A stretch of 64,000 nt of DNA from Pseudodesulfovibrio profundus (GTDB lineage: Bacteria > Desulfobacterota > Desulfovibrionia > Desulfovibrionales > Desulfovibrionaceae): NCBI RefSeq assembly GCF_900217235.1, contig NZ_LT907975.1, positions 3,199,001 through 3,263,000 on the forward strand, in the 5' to 3' direction. Positions within the stretch are counted from its first letter, which is position 1, and the number at the start of each line of letters is the position of its first letter. Positions 26,089 to 34,220 of the stretch are shown here, piece by piece. The translations under genes were made by a program, and so were the position numbers. Under the pieces are notes generated by a model. That model was not told where the DNA came from and ran no database searches. It saw only the letters and a list, made by a program, of their open reading frames with translations.

Positions 26089-26215
26089 CCTTGGCCTTCT
26101 GGCACTTCTTGCACGGGAAGCCTTCCCGGTGCTTGATCTGGCGCTGTACGCTGTGAGTGGGACCGTACAACCTGTACTTCATGATGTGCCCGCAGTTATG
26201 TCTGACTTCTTCCAT
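26036..26215 (-). CDS. Small zinc-binding-type protein (59 aa)
   Basis: A 59-codon frame starting ATG-GAA-GAA with AAAGGAAAG upstream. The product reads MEEVRHNCGHIMKYRLYG... with Cys8-x-His10 and CKKC at 35-38, a typical zinc-ribbon/knuckle arrangement, then a basic helix. It is probably a small nucleic-acid-binding protein of the element. Its reading frame is intact through the overlapping start of the next gene. Confidence 0.65.
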   Translation of the reverse strand: MEEVRHNCGHIMKYRLYGPTHSVQRQIKHREGFPCKKCQKAKDDALFAEQCKAAAIQNG

Positions 26216-26259
26216 TTATCTTTCCTTTGGCGGCAGACTGGCCGCTCATCAGTGGGGAG

Positions 26260-26925
26260 TTATTCGGCGCAAGCGTTACGCAGGTCGTACATAAGTTCCT
26301 TGGCGTAATCGAGGGTACAAACAGCCATCTGGCTTTCATCAGATTTGTCGTTATCCATCAGCGCTTCCAGAATGTACTCACCTTCGTCGCCCAACTCGGA
26401 CAAACTGTATGGGGTGTCGCGTAGGTCAGTGTGCAGCATGCCGTCCTGAATCCAGAAACTCTCGCAAAAATAGTCGCCAGCATCGACCATCGCCACCCCG
26501 TGCGATTCCACCATGATGCCGTAGAGTTGCAGCTCGTGCTCGAGAAAATCGCCAGCCTCCTCGTCGTTGTCAAAATCAAATTCACCGACGAAGTTGCTGC
26601 CGTCCCAGTGCTCGTCAAAACAGGCGTGGATGCGGCTCAACATCCCCATGTTCTCATCAACCCATTCGGCCAGGGCGAATGCATCTGCATCGTAGTTGAC
26701 TTGGTACACGCCAACGAGCCCATGCCACTCTTCTGACGACCAGGAATTCATCTGGTGCTGAGCGATAGTGACGACGTCAATGCTGCCGTCACGCCAATCG
26801 ATCTGGAGTCGGACAGATTCAGGCTCGGCGCGATTCTCTAGCCTGTCGTGGACGAAAAAGTCTGTCGCCGACTCCGGCTCAAAATCACGCGACATGTTGT
26901 TGATGTTCTCGTTGTTGTTTTCCAT
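26260..26925 (-). CDS. Strongly acidic element protein (221 aa)
   Basis: A 221-residue protein with very high Asp/Glu content along its length (FEPESATDFF; LAEWVDENMG; GEFDFDNDEEAGDFLEHE; LSELGDEGEYILEALMDND). Such composition is seen in DNA-mimic anti-restriction proteins, for example ArdA, but no ArdA-specific motif was recognised, so this is only a possibility. AGGAG lies eight bases before the ATG. It has its own promoter with an operator-like palindrome. Confidence 0.7.
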   Translation of the reverse strand: MENNNENINNMSRDFEPESATDFFVHDRLENRAEPESVRLQIDWRDGSIDVVTIAQHQMNSWSSEEWHGLVGVYQVNYDADAFALAEWVDENMGMLSRIHACFDEHWDGSNFVGEFDFDNDEEAGDFLEHELQLYGIMVESHGVAMVDAGDYFCESFWIQDGMLHTDLRDTPYSLSELGDEGEYILEALMDNDKSDESQMAVCTLDYAKELMYDLRNACAE

Positions 26926-26981
26926 TTTTCATTCTCCTGCATATTGGGGGGTCGCGACGTTCTTCTTCGTTGCTTTCGGTA

Positions 26982-27016
26982 TTGTGATCTAATCACAACG
27001 ACATTGCCTGTGTCAA
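26982..27016 (-). promoter_or_regulatory. Promoter with operator-like palindrome before the acidic protein gene
   Basis: On the minus strand, TTGACA (27016-27011) and TTAGAT (26992-26987) are 18 bases apart. The perfect inverted repeat TTGTGATCTAATCACAA (26982-26998) covers the -10. The motif AACGACATTGNCTGTGT, shared with 24767-24783, fills the spacer at 26997-27013. Confidence 0.55.
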
Positions 27017-27167
27017 GGGCCTTCTGTGGACTTAGAGAAAGATGAATAATCAAGGTCTGTTGGAGTGATTTCAAGACAGAGGGGGAAGAAGAAGCCACCC
27101 AGGAGGCGGGGCAAAAGGGGTAGGGCTTTGGGACGCGTGTGCCGATTTCTGTGCATTTATTGTCGAA

Positions 27168-28004
27168 TCACAACTTGATGCGACCGGACCAGTCGCTCGG
27201 ATGTTTGGCTGCCGTGATTACCAATCCGCTCAGTAGCGGGGCGCAGGTATATCTGCTGGAGGTTGCGTTGCGGGACAGGAACAAAACCATGTCACTTTCT
27301 TCAGCAAGGGTGGGATTCAAATCTGACAGGATTGGGCGGCGGTCCGCACGCTCCTCGACCTTCCTAGACAGTTGAGACAAGGCGACGACCGGAACATCCA
27401 GATTCTCGGCCAGCCTTTTCAGGCCGGTGGCCGCCTTGCTGACCTCGTCGGCAGGGGCCTTCTGTTCTTCGCCTGAACGCAGAAGCTGGACGTAATCGAC
27501 GAGGATAATGCCGAGCGTCGGCATACCGGCTACGATCTGGCTGCAGCGTTCCGCCAACTCCAGCAGGGATAATCCCGGGGTGTCATCGATGATGGTCGGA
27601 GTACGAGATAGCCGGTCGCCCGCTTGGCGCAGGTAACTGCGATCAGCATCGGTCAACTCATCTTCAGCAACATTCTTCAGGTCCGTACCGGATATTGCTG
27701 ACAGAATTCTCACGGTGAAATAGTCGGCGCTTTCTTCCATAGAGAAGGTTGCCGAAGCCACCGGGTTGGCTGCTAGCGCAGATGTTCCAGCAATGATGTT
27801 GGCTGCTACCGTCGTTTTACCTGTGCTCGGTCGACCGGCGATCGTGATCAAGTCCCCTTTACGGAACCCGCCAATCTTGCGGTCAAGGGCCGGAATACCT
27901 GTCATGACCCAATCGGCCGCATCGGTGACCGGTTCGCCATTGTAGAACTTGCCGAGCACATCTGGGACGATGTCGCGGATGTGCGTGTGTGTTTTTCTTC
28001 TCAT
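27168..28004 (-). CDS. DnaB-type replicative helicase ATPase domain protein
   Basis: A 278-residue RecA-fold ATPase like the C-terminal half of DnaB. TGIPALDRKIGGFRKGDLI near 35 leads to Walker A AGRPSTGKT near 56, FSMEES near 88, Walker B IILVDYVQLL near 165 and ALSQLSRKVEERADRRP near 208. The DnaB N-terminal domain and linker are absent, so it is a small helicase-like protein rather than a full replicative helicase. It probably serves element replication. ATG start without a clear ribosome site. Confidence 0.82.
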   Translation of the reverse strand: MRRKTHTHIRDIVPDVLGKFYNGEPVTDAADWVMTGIPALDRKIGGFRKGDLITIAGRPSTGKTTVAANIIAGTSALAANPVASATFSMEESADYFTVRILSAISGTDLKNVAEDELTDADRSYLRQAGDRLSRTPTIIDDTPGLSLLELAERCSQIVAGMPTLGIILVDYVQLLRSGEEQKAPADEVSKAATGLKRLAENLDVPVVALSQLSRKVEERADRRPILSDLNPTLAEESDMVLFLSRNATSSRYTCAPLLSGLVITAAKHPSDWSGRIKL

Positions 28005-28557
28005 GCAAAGGATCGTGCTCTGACAGGACGGGTTTGTCCACTCCGCCTCAAGACCCGGGTAGGGAACGTCCCAAAGGGTACCCAGGAAGGCCGAATCCGG
28101 TGGGGAAACACCGTTTTTTGACGAGAATCAATCGAAAAGACGGAATCGGTGTCGCCTTTGAAAACGACATCTGTTTCAGGGAAATGGTCGTTTTTTGCGA
28201 AAAAACGCTATTTTCAAATCGGAAGATTCAGGGATCTTTTAAGGCAATGGCAGGATCTATAAGTAAAGGATCCAAAAGATTGTCAGGAACTGTCTGAACA
28301 ACCTTCGAACAAGTCGAATCCGATAAACCGAAAGTCGTTGGCGCACAACGCACGACAATCTTTCCCTACGCCGAAAATACCGCTCCCAACCATTGCTGCC
28401 CCGCAGTCGGACGATCCGGCTTGCTCCTTCCCATCCCCAAAAGATGAAAAAGGAGAAAAAAGATAAGGAGTCCAAAAAACTGAAGAGAATGCTGGGCTCT
28501 CTCGCGGAACCGCGCGATAATGCAATTCGGATTAAAGGGAAAACCAAGGAGCAAAAA
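28005..28557. other. Gene-poor 553-base stretch upstream of the helicase gene
   Basis: No convincing gene. It contains the hairpin CGTTTTTTGCGAAAAAACG near 28185-28204 and the partial motif AACGACAT at 28163-28170, in the same orientation as copies before two other minus-strand genes. The frame of the next gene is open back to 28393, but the better ribosome site is at 28558. This is a plausible place for an element origin; no iteron set was seen. Confidence 0.4.
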
Positions 28558-28836
28558 ATGGAAACGATTTTGATGATTTTCCCGGCGGCCTACTTCGCTT
28601 TTCTGATTGGCATTGCCGTGTTCTTCGGTGGTGGGGAAAGCTGCCGGACCATCACGAATGGTCGCCGGAAAGAGGAAGGGTCTGCCGAGCTTTTCAACGA
28701 CATCACCGATCCCGCCAAGTCATACTTGATTCAAAATATCCACCATGACAATTCCGACATGGAAGACAACTCTTTCGACTGGGACGATTCCTCATCCATG
28801 GACAGTATGTCGTCCACTTCGATGTGGGATGATTGA
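28558..28836 (+). CDS. Small single-pass membrane protein with acidic tail (92 aa)
   Basis: A 92-residue protein: an N-terminal membrane helix (ILMIFPAAYFAFLIGIAVFF), a short basic stretch (NGRRKEEG), and a Ser/Asp/Met-rich acidic tail (DSSSMDSMSSTSMWDD). AAGGAG sits six bases before ATG 28558; the frame could begin earlier but without a ribosome site. No family recognised. Confidence 0.6.
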   Translation: METILMIFPAAYFAFLIGIAVFFGGGESCRTITNGRRKEEGSAELFNDITDPAKSYLIQNIHHDNSDMEDNSFDWDDSSSMDSMSSTSMWDD

Positions 28837-28855
28837 GTCCGGCCAGAAAGGATCA

Positions 28856-28897
28856 GCCGCCCCTAGCGGGGCGGCAAAGGATCCGCCCTTGCGGGCG
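28856..28897 (+). terminator. Pair of GC-rich hairpins
   Basis: GCCGCCCC-TAGC-GGGGCGGC (28856-28875) and CGCCC-TTGC-GGGCG (28884-28897) follow the 92-aa gene. They lack a U-run, so either pausing/rho-related ending or mRNA end protection is likely. Confidence 0.45.
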
Positions 28898-28974
28898 AAG
28901 AAGAAGTAAAAGGAAATTAAAGGAAATAAAAGGATAATTAAAAAAGCTTATAAACGCAAGAAATTAGGAAGAAA

Positions 28975-29316
28975 ATGACGACTATCGAGAAGTACGAAAG
29001 AATCGGCAGGCTGGTCGAAAACCCTACTCAACATGAGCTGGCACGGGTTTTTTTTGCAGCCTCGATTCCGGGTGGGCCGGTGAGCCTCATTGAGGATGGA
29101 ATCCAGATCGAAGATCACGCCAGATACTATGCGGCGGCGGGCGGAACGGACATGGAAATCACCTCGGAGTACGTCGAGGACATCTACATGACTGTGGCGG
29201 AATTCTGCGAAATGCTGATGGAATTGGTGGATGCGGGCGGAATGGAAAGCTTCTGGCCGGGGAAGATCCGGGTGCTTTTCCATATCCAGGGATGGGATGA
29301 GATTCCTGTTAAATGA
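28975..29316 (+). CDS. Unknown element protein (113 aa)
   Basis: A 113-residue acidic protein, MTTIEKYERIGRLVENPTQH at the start, with YAAAGGTDMEITSEYVEDIY and IRVLFHIQGWDEIPVK at the end. AGGAAG precedes the ATG and a strong terminator follows. No family recognised; compact single-domain protein, no membrane segment. Confidence 0.65.
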   Translation: MTTIEKYERIGRLVENPTQHELARVFFAASIPGGPVSLIEDGIQIEDHARYYAAAGGTDMEITSEYVEDIYMTVAEFCEMLMELVDAGGMESFWPGKIRVLFHIQGWDEIPVK

Positions 29317-29336
29317 CGTTTGAATCGGTGACGAGA

Positions 29337-29370
29337 AACAGCGGCTTCAAGGCCGCTGTTTTCTTTTTTC
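29337..29370 (+). terminator. Rho-independent terminator
   Basis: AACAGCGGC pairs with GCCGCTGTT across a short loop, followed by TTCTTTTTTC. It closes the gene ending at 29316. Confidence 0.85.
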
Positions 29371-29484
29371 ATTTCGTGCTCTTTTTTGCCTCAAAAAGTG
29401 GCGATTCGATTTCGCCGGGTGGTATGGTTGAAGAAATGGACTGAAACCAGTCGGTAACCATGGGAGGTACTTATTCGTGTTGAA

Positions 29485-29694
29485 ATGACGAAGCATGCAA
29501 GGATGCGCATGCACCAGCGGGGCATTACGCCCACGACCACCCTCGCTTGCATTGTCAGCGGGGAGAAAACCCCAGGATACAATGATGCCGAACGGCATCA
29601 TCTTCTGGGGTTTACTGTTGTCACACAACAGGCAGGCAAAGGTGTTAAGGTTCTTACAGTCTACGAAGGCCATTCAAGCAGACATCCACGATAG
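29485..29694 (+). CDS. DUF4258-like small protein (69 aa)
   Basis: A 69-residue protein with the pattern HARMRMHQRGIT near the start, then ACIVSGEKTPGYNDAERHHL and a two-strand end (GFTVVTQQ, KVLTVYEG). This resembles DUF4258 proteins, which are often toxin-like RNase relatives, but no antitoxin partner is evident. No good ribosome site. Moderate confidence that it is real. Confidence 0.5.
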   Translation: MTKHARMRMHQRGITPTTTLACIVSGEKTPGYNDAERHHLLGFTVVTQQAGKGVKVLTVYEGHSSRHPR

Positions 29695-29735
29695 CTGGAA
29701 CACCACCCGACGTGGATCATGTCACACAAAAAATT

Positions 29736-29756
29736 GGCCCCCTGCATTAGGGGGCC
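29736..29756 (-). terminator. Rho-independent terminator
   Basis: GGCCCCCT pairs with AGGGGGCC around GCATT. On the minus strand it is followed by TTTTTT, so it ends the gene at 29791-30390. Confidence 0.85.
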
Positions 29757-29790
29757 ATTGCTTGTTGAAGGGGGGGAGTCTTTTTCTGGG

Positions 29791-30390
29791 CTATTCGGTT
29801 GCCACCAAGTCCACTCTTTCCCTGATGTGACCTTCGCCATGGTCCTTGAAATCTTGCTGGCAGCACTTCATCCTGGAAATGAGACCAGGCAATTCATCCC
29901 GACCGAATTGGTCTTGGTAAAACCGTAAGATCGACACCTCGACCATGTCGCGGCTGGGCAGAAGTTGGATGCCGTGCAATTCGATCATCGCCCGAACGCC
30001 AAAACGGTCATCAGTGACGGCCACGGGGGCGGTGGTCGGCCATACGATGCCTGCAGCCTGGATGCAGAAGGTCATCTTGTTTGAAAAGGTCACCTTCATA
30101 CCTGCACAGACCATGGTGTTCACGGGTAACTCGTTTTCAGCTGTCCTGGGAACCGTGAAAGGCGGGGCTTCATCAAGATCCAGTTTTTCGTATCGGCTGC
30201 TGAACACCATCCCATGCGATCCCACCCGAAGTATGCCGTCCATTTTTCCGGTCCACATTTTGGTCTTCTTGACCTGACCAGGCCATGATTGGGGTTGGGT
30301 GTCATGTCCTGATGTGAGCGAAAGGCAGGCTTTAACCCGTTGCATCGGGCCATTGTTTTTCGGTTCGGAAAGAAATTGTGTCAACTTCAT
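29791..30390 (-). CDS. Unknown element protein (199 aa)
   Basis: A 199-residue soluble protein starting MKLTQFLSEPKNNGPMQRV. Landmarks are MDGILRVGSHGMVFSSRYEK, DDRFGVRAMIELHGIQLLPS and the end GLISRMKCCQQDFKDHGEG. AAGGAG lies seven bases before ATG 30390. A beta-rich pattern in the middle suggests a compact fold. I do not recognise a family. Confidence 0.6.
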   Translation of the reverse strand: MKLTQFLSEPKNNGPMQRVKACLSLTSGHDTQPQSWPGQVKKTKMWTGKMDGILRVGSHGMVFSSRYEKLDLDEAPPFTVPRTAENELPVNTMVCAGMKVTFSNKMTFCIQAAGIVWPTTAPVAVTDDRFGVRAMIELHGIQLLPSRDMVEVSILRFYQDQFGRDELPGLISRMKCCQQDFKDHGEGHIRERVDLVATE

Positions 30391-30538
30391 GGATATTCTC
30401 CTTTTTCTTCCCAAGATATCGCGTGGGCATTTTCACGCGCAAGTGCCTTCCGCAAATTATCGATCTTTTTCGATGGGCAAAGGGAACGGGTTGAGATCGT
30501 ATAAAGAACGGCCCGCGAGGGGCCGTTCATAGGGTGGA

Positions 30539-30826
30539 TCAATCTTGGTCCACGGGTGGTAGAGTGTGGATGTTAGCGTATCCGCAATCCTCGATGAATT
30601 CGAGGTGAAGCGAATGCTGCCCACCTGCCGTCACAAGCCATTCACGGGCATGTCCGCAGAGCCCCTCACCGACCACAGCTACCTGGTTATCCTTAGTCCT
30701 GGCGCAGTGAATGATCGTCCGCCAACCGCAATGAGGGCAGTTGACATCAATGTTTAGGATTTCATTGTCCGGGATCAAGGCGACGAGGTCATTTCGCTCA
30801 GTGAGCTTGTGCGAAGGCTTATTCAT
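30539..30826 (-). CDS. Small Cys/His-containing protein (95 aa)
   Basis: A 95-residue protein with CPHCGW near residue 31 and further Cys and His (IIHCARTKDN; GLCGHAREW), suggesting one zinc-binding site. The ATG overlaps the stop of the upstream gene by four bases (ATGA), so the two are translationally coupled. No family recognised. Confidence 0.6.
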   Translation of the reverse strand: MNKPSHKLTERNDLVALIPDNEILNIDVNCPHCGWRTIIHCARTKDNQVAVVGEGLCGHAREWLVTAGGQHSLHLEFIEDCGYANIHTLPPVDQD

Positions 30827-31692
30827 TTATTATTTCTGCCACGTTTTGCGGCTTCGGCTTTGCGAAGAAAACGAAACGCCGGAGGGGTCTGATGGTGCCG
30901 GACATGGAGGCAGTGGAAACGGCCCCCGTTGCCGTCAGGGTACTCTTTGATGCACAGTTTGAGATGAGGGCATGTCGGTGATGTGTCAATTTCATACCGA
31001 GGTCTTCCGTCACACGTCTCCCCACGGACTTTGACGGCTGTCCCGCAGTAAATGCATCGCGCTCGAAGAACCGCAGGGCCATCGTTTGGGATACGCCTCA
31101 TCACCTCTGTCCTTTCCGGCATATTTTCGATTCCATGCAGCTCGTAGCCGGACCTTGCAATCGTGGCCGGGGTCAGCATGCGGTAGGTCCGCCGTCTTTG
31201 GGCCAGTACCTCGTGGTGCTCGATGTCGATAATGGATGCGATGCGACCGGTGTATTTTGCGATCTGCATTCCATGCACCGTGTCATTGAGAAGGCACTGG
31301 CCGGAGGCATCGGCAGTCAACACGGCAGGGTGGTCGACCTCGTATCCTGGCAGATTGTGGGTGTCGATCGTTCCGTATGCTTCCAGCACCCGGATGTTTC
31401 GCATCAAGTCTCTGATGTCCAATCCATCCCAGTACAAATGCCGTTGCCGAATCTGTCCGGGGATCATGTACTTGTCTTTGAGAGCGTTGACCCGCATTGC
31501 CCATTGGTACATAGGCATCCCCGGCGTTGCTATCTTGAGAAACCCCATGTCCCCGTTTATCTGTTCGGCCAGTTTCTCCGACGCGTCAAACAGCTCCGGG
31601 AACGAGCAATAGATTTCCATTTGGAAAGCATCATCCGTGTTGATTTCGCCGTTTTCCAGTGCGCCTTGGCGTTTAGATTTCCCTGTTCGCAT
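30823..31692 (-). CDS. Unknown element protein with C-terminal zinc-finger-like region (289 aa)
   Basis: A 289-residue protein. The N-terminal part is acidic to neutral (GEINTDDAFQMEIYCSFPEL), with PGQIRQRHLYWDGLDIRDLM and YEVDHPAVLTADASGQCLLN in the middle. The last third contains RCIYCGTAVKVRGETC and CPHLKLCIKEYPDGNGGRFHCLH, enough Cys/His for one or two zinc sites, and a basic tail. Possibly a replication or packaging accessory; not recognised. Confidence 0.6.
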   Translation of the reverse strand: MRTGKSKRQGALENGEINTDDAFQMEIYCSFPELFDASEKLAEQINGDMGFLKIATPGMPMYQWAMRVNALKDKYMIPGQIRQRHLYWDGLDIRDLMRNIRVLEAYGTIDTHNLPGYEVDHPAVLTADASGQCLLNDTVHGMQIAKYTGRIASIIDIEHHEVLAQRRRTYRMLTPATIARSGYELHGIENMPERTEVMRRIPNDGPAVLRARCIYCGTAVKVRGETCDGRPRYEIDTSPTCPHLKLCIKEYPDGNGGRFHCLHVRHHQTPPAFRFLRKAEAAKRGRNNK

Positions 31693-31710
31693 GTTCTTCT
31701 CCCTTTTTTC

Positions 31711-31938
31711 TTATTGTATCGCTTTGCTGGGTGGCTGGACCTCAACGAAGCTGTCTAAGTCCACGTCTTCATCTAGCTGGAAGGTGACGGTCGTCGTGTC
31801 GTCTTTGATCGTCACAAAGTTGCGGATGCCGAGATCGTCGAGCAGCAGCACGATGTGCCGTGTCACCGGATGGAGCCGACCGCTGTCAAAAGGCGTTCTG
31901 CTCGAGTTCTTCGATTTTTTGTCGGAGCTTTTCGCCAA
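31711..31938 (-). CDS. Unknown small element protein (75 aa)
   Basis: A 75-residue frame beginning with TTG, overlapping the upstream gene by 53 bases. The region RHIVLLLDDLGIRNFVTIKD then VTFQLDEDVDLDSFVEVQ has a clear strand pattern. A GTG at residue 26 is another possible start. Low certainty about its exact extent. Confidence 0.4.
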   Translation of the reverse strand: MAKSSDKKSKNSSRTPFDSGRLHPVTRHIVLLLDDLGIRNFVTIKDDTTTVTFQLDEDVDLDSFVEVQPPSKAIQ

Positions 31939-32284
31939 ATCGTTCTTCCTTTTTGTTGGGGTCTATCCGCTGGCCTGTGAACAGGTCGTACACTTCGGCC
32001 TTCGTAGGAGCGGGGCGGAATTGCCTGAACAGACGAAGGGCATCCCTGGAGGCGGTTTCGGCTGGAGACCATTCATCATGTTCAAATGTAACGAAGTGAA
32101 ATCCGCCGCCGTCAGGCAGGAACTCGAGCGTGATTTGCCCATCCATTTCGAGGTAGATGCGCGTGGTTAAGAATACGTCAGCAAGACAGTCCCCCTGCGT
32201 GACACAGGACGTTACGAACCGTTGCAGTTTGTCTGGATCAAGCCGAACATCCGCTCGGCGTAACAGTGTGCATTTCGAAGTCAT
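31886..32284 (-). CDS. Unknown element protein, first gene of the leftward run (132 aa)
   Basis: A 132-residue protein starting MTSKCTLLRRADVRLDPDKL, with RIYLEMDGQITLEFLPDGGG and a helical C-terminus KKEERFGEKLRQKIEELEQN. The ATG at 32284 follows a G-rich ribosome site; the longer open frame upstream runs through the promoter and was rejected. It is directly controlled by the palindrome-containing promoter upstream. Confidence 0.6.
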   Translation of the reverse strand: MTSKCTLLRRADVRLDPDKLQRFVTSCVTQGDCLADVFLTTRIYLEMDGQITLEFLPDGGGFHFVTFEHDEWSPAETASRDALRLFRQFRPAPTKAEVYDLFTGQRIDPNKKEERFGEKLRQKIEELEQNAF

Positions 32285-32314
32285 TGCCAGCCCCCATGGT
32301 GCTGTGGTTGCGCT

Positions 32315-32368
32315 GGACCAAAATTGGTCCGTAACCCAAAAGCATAGCGCGAAACGTCGGGACGTCAA
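32315..32368 (-). promoter_or_regulatory. Promoter with perfect 16-bp operator palindrome
   Basis: On the minus strand, TTGACG (32368-32363) and TATGCT (32346-32341) are 16 bases apart. GGACCAAAATTGGTCC (32315-32330), a perfect palindrome, lies at the expected transcription start. The arrangement suits repression of the leftward gene run. The remaining bases to 32586 are AT-rich with no gene seen. Confidence 0.6.
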
Positions 32369-32586
32369 TGGAAAAAGTTCACGATTAAAAAGAGATAAAC
32401 TCTTTTCAGTTGATTCAATAGGTTGCGAGATACGTGTGTAAGGTGTGGTAGGGTAAAGAATAAGATAAGTCACTCTTTACCTGAGGAGGGAGGGGCCCTT
32501 CAAAAGATCAAAATTATTCACTGCGCGTGGTTCGAAATGGATATTTTGCAAAAGGGACTTATTCTTGCTTCTGGGTGATGAGTTAA

Positions 32587-34022
32587 CTGACTGTTGAAAA
32601 ACTCTCGCAAATTCATGACAATCCCCTGAAGCACAGGAGGACTGGATGGCGCTCGGCAAGCAGGGGAATCGGCTGGGAAAGATGTTCGTGTCGTGGGACA
32701 AGGTTCCCCGCTCGCCTGGTCACGCTTTTTATGACCGGCTTCAGCCCGAGCTGTCGAAGGTCGGTTTCGACCGGCATGTTGAAGAGCTGTGCGCTCCCTT
32801 CTACGCTTCCCGCAAGGGGGGCCGTCGATCCCTCCGGGCCGGTATTTCAGGATGCACATGGTCGGCTATTTCGAGGGCATCGACTCCGAGCGCGGCATCG
32901 AATGGCGGTGCGCCGACTCGCTTTCCCTGCGGGAGTTTCTGCAATTGGACATCGAGGAGGCCGTTCCCGACCATTCCAGCTTAAGCCACATTCGTTCCCG
33001 CCTTTCTCTTGAGTTGCACCAAGATGTTTTCGTCTGGGTGCTGGGGGTCCTTGCCGAGGCCGGGCTTGTGCGGGGCGACCGAATCGGAGTGGACGCCTCG
33101 ACCATGGAGGCGAACGCCGCGATGAAGACCATCGTGCGCAAGGGCACGGGTGAGGGATACCGACAGATGCTCCACGGCCTGGCCAAGGACAGCGGCATGG
33201 AAACGCCCACGAATGAAGATCTGTCGCGCATGGACCGCAAGCGCAAGGGCAAGAAACTGTCCAACAAGGACTGGGAGTCGTCCTCCGATCCAGATGCCAA
33301 GATCGCCCGCATGAAGGACGGCCGCACCCGCCTGGCGTACAAGCCGGAGCATGCTGTGGACCTGGACTCCGGCGCTGTCGTGGCTGCGGAGATTCATCCC
33401 GCTGACGAGGGCGACACCAATACCCTGGGCAAGACGCTGAAGGCGGCCGGGGCAAACCTCTCGCGGGTCGGCATGGGGCATGTCCGGACGATCCGGCCGA
33501 GCTTGTCGCGGACAAGGGATATCACTCCTGAGCGGTGCTCAAGGAGCTGGACGGCAGCCCGTGGAAGTCGCGGATCGCCGAGCCGAAACGCAAGGGACTG
33601 AACTGGTGGCATGGAGACCACGAGGCCCGGCGGGCGGTGTACAACAACCGGATACGGCTGGGCTCCAGCAAGGGGACAGAGGCTGCGAAGCTTCGGACGG
33701 AACTCGCCGAACGGAGTTTTCAGCACACCCTAGATCGGGGCGGCATGCGCAAGACTTGGCTACGAGGTCAGGAGAATGTGCAGAAGCACTATCTGATGCA
33801 TATCGCAGGCTTCAACCTCGGCCTGCTCATGCGGGAATTGACTGGATATGGCACCCTGAAGGGTGCTGCCGACGCCTGGAACTTCGTATTCGTCGGATTT
33901 GGAGCAGAAAATTGCTGGATATGGCTGGTTTTCGCCGCTTATGAAGACCGGTCAGAGGAGTGGCTGCCTTTTGCCGTCGTCAGCAGGGTCGCTGGCTGAA
34001 ATCGGTTTTTTTCAACGGCCAG
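32587..34022 (+). mobile_element. IS1182-like insertion sequence, defective
   Basis: About 1.44 kb bounded by imperfect inverted repeats: CTGACTGTTGAAAAA at the left and CTGGCCGTTGAAAAA (read from the right end). TTAA lies on both outer sides (32583-32586 and 34023-34026), consistent with a 4-bp palindromic target duplication. The transposase inside is broken, so the copy cannot move by itself. It lies at the junction of the integrated element and the capsule locus. Confidence 0.75.
32646..33999 (+). pseudogene. Transposase pseudogene (IS1182/DUF772 type)
   Basis: The transposase reads in three frames. The first frame (from 32646) is lost at the G-run near 32816-32821, the second (VGYFEGIDSERGIEWR, DRIGVDASTMEANAA) is lost near 33470-33490, and the third resumes LVADKGYHS and continues AVLKELDGSPWKSRIAEPK. 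In the third frame an extra TGA at 33529-33531 stands where relatives have Arg. Two frameshifts and one nonsense codon make it non-functional. Confidence 0.85.
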
Positions 34023-34169
34023 TTAACCTCGTTTGTGTCGACCTGCCCGTGAAAAATTGGGCCACCCCCAATGTTAGGGGTGTGTGGACAGAGTATGAAC
34101 AGGGATTGTAAAGAAGAGTTGCACAGGGTGGTGTCAGGGGTGATTTGTGATGTCGATTTTTTTAACTGC

Positions 34170-34196
34170 TTGACAGTATAGGAGAAAAGATAGACT
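34170..34196 (+). promoter_or_regulatory. Candidate promoter of the capsule locus
   Basis: A perfect TTGACA (34170-34175) is followed after 15 bases by TAGACT (34191-34196), about 25 bases before the cysC start. The spacer is short. No RfaH/JUMPstart-type element was seen. Confidence 0.35.
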
Positions 34197-34220
34197 GTCG
34201 CTGCCCGACGGAGGAAAAAA

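Noticed and set aside
28393-28557. Longer start for the 92-aa membrane protein
   Set aside because: The extension is low-complexity Lys-rich and has no ribosome site, while ATG 28558 has AAGGAG.
32500-32586. Possible attR resembling the T-arm of tRNA-Ala (CGTGGTTCGAA)
   Set aside because: The match is only a few bases long and lacks the acceptor-stem part.
33529-33531. In-frame TGA in the transposase as a second selenocysteine codon
   Set aside because: Relatives have Arg here, the gene has two frameshifts, and no SECIS-like hairpin follows.
34028-34110. Short inverted repeat near CACCCCCAATGTTAGGGGTG
   Set aside because: It may be the end of another IS remnant or a terminator, but no gene or partner end was found.
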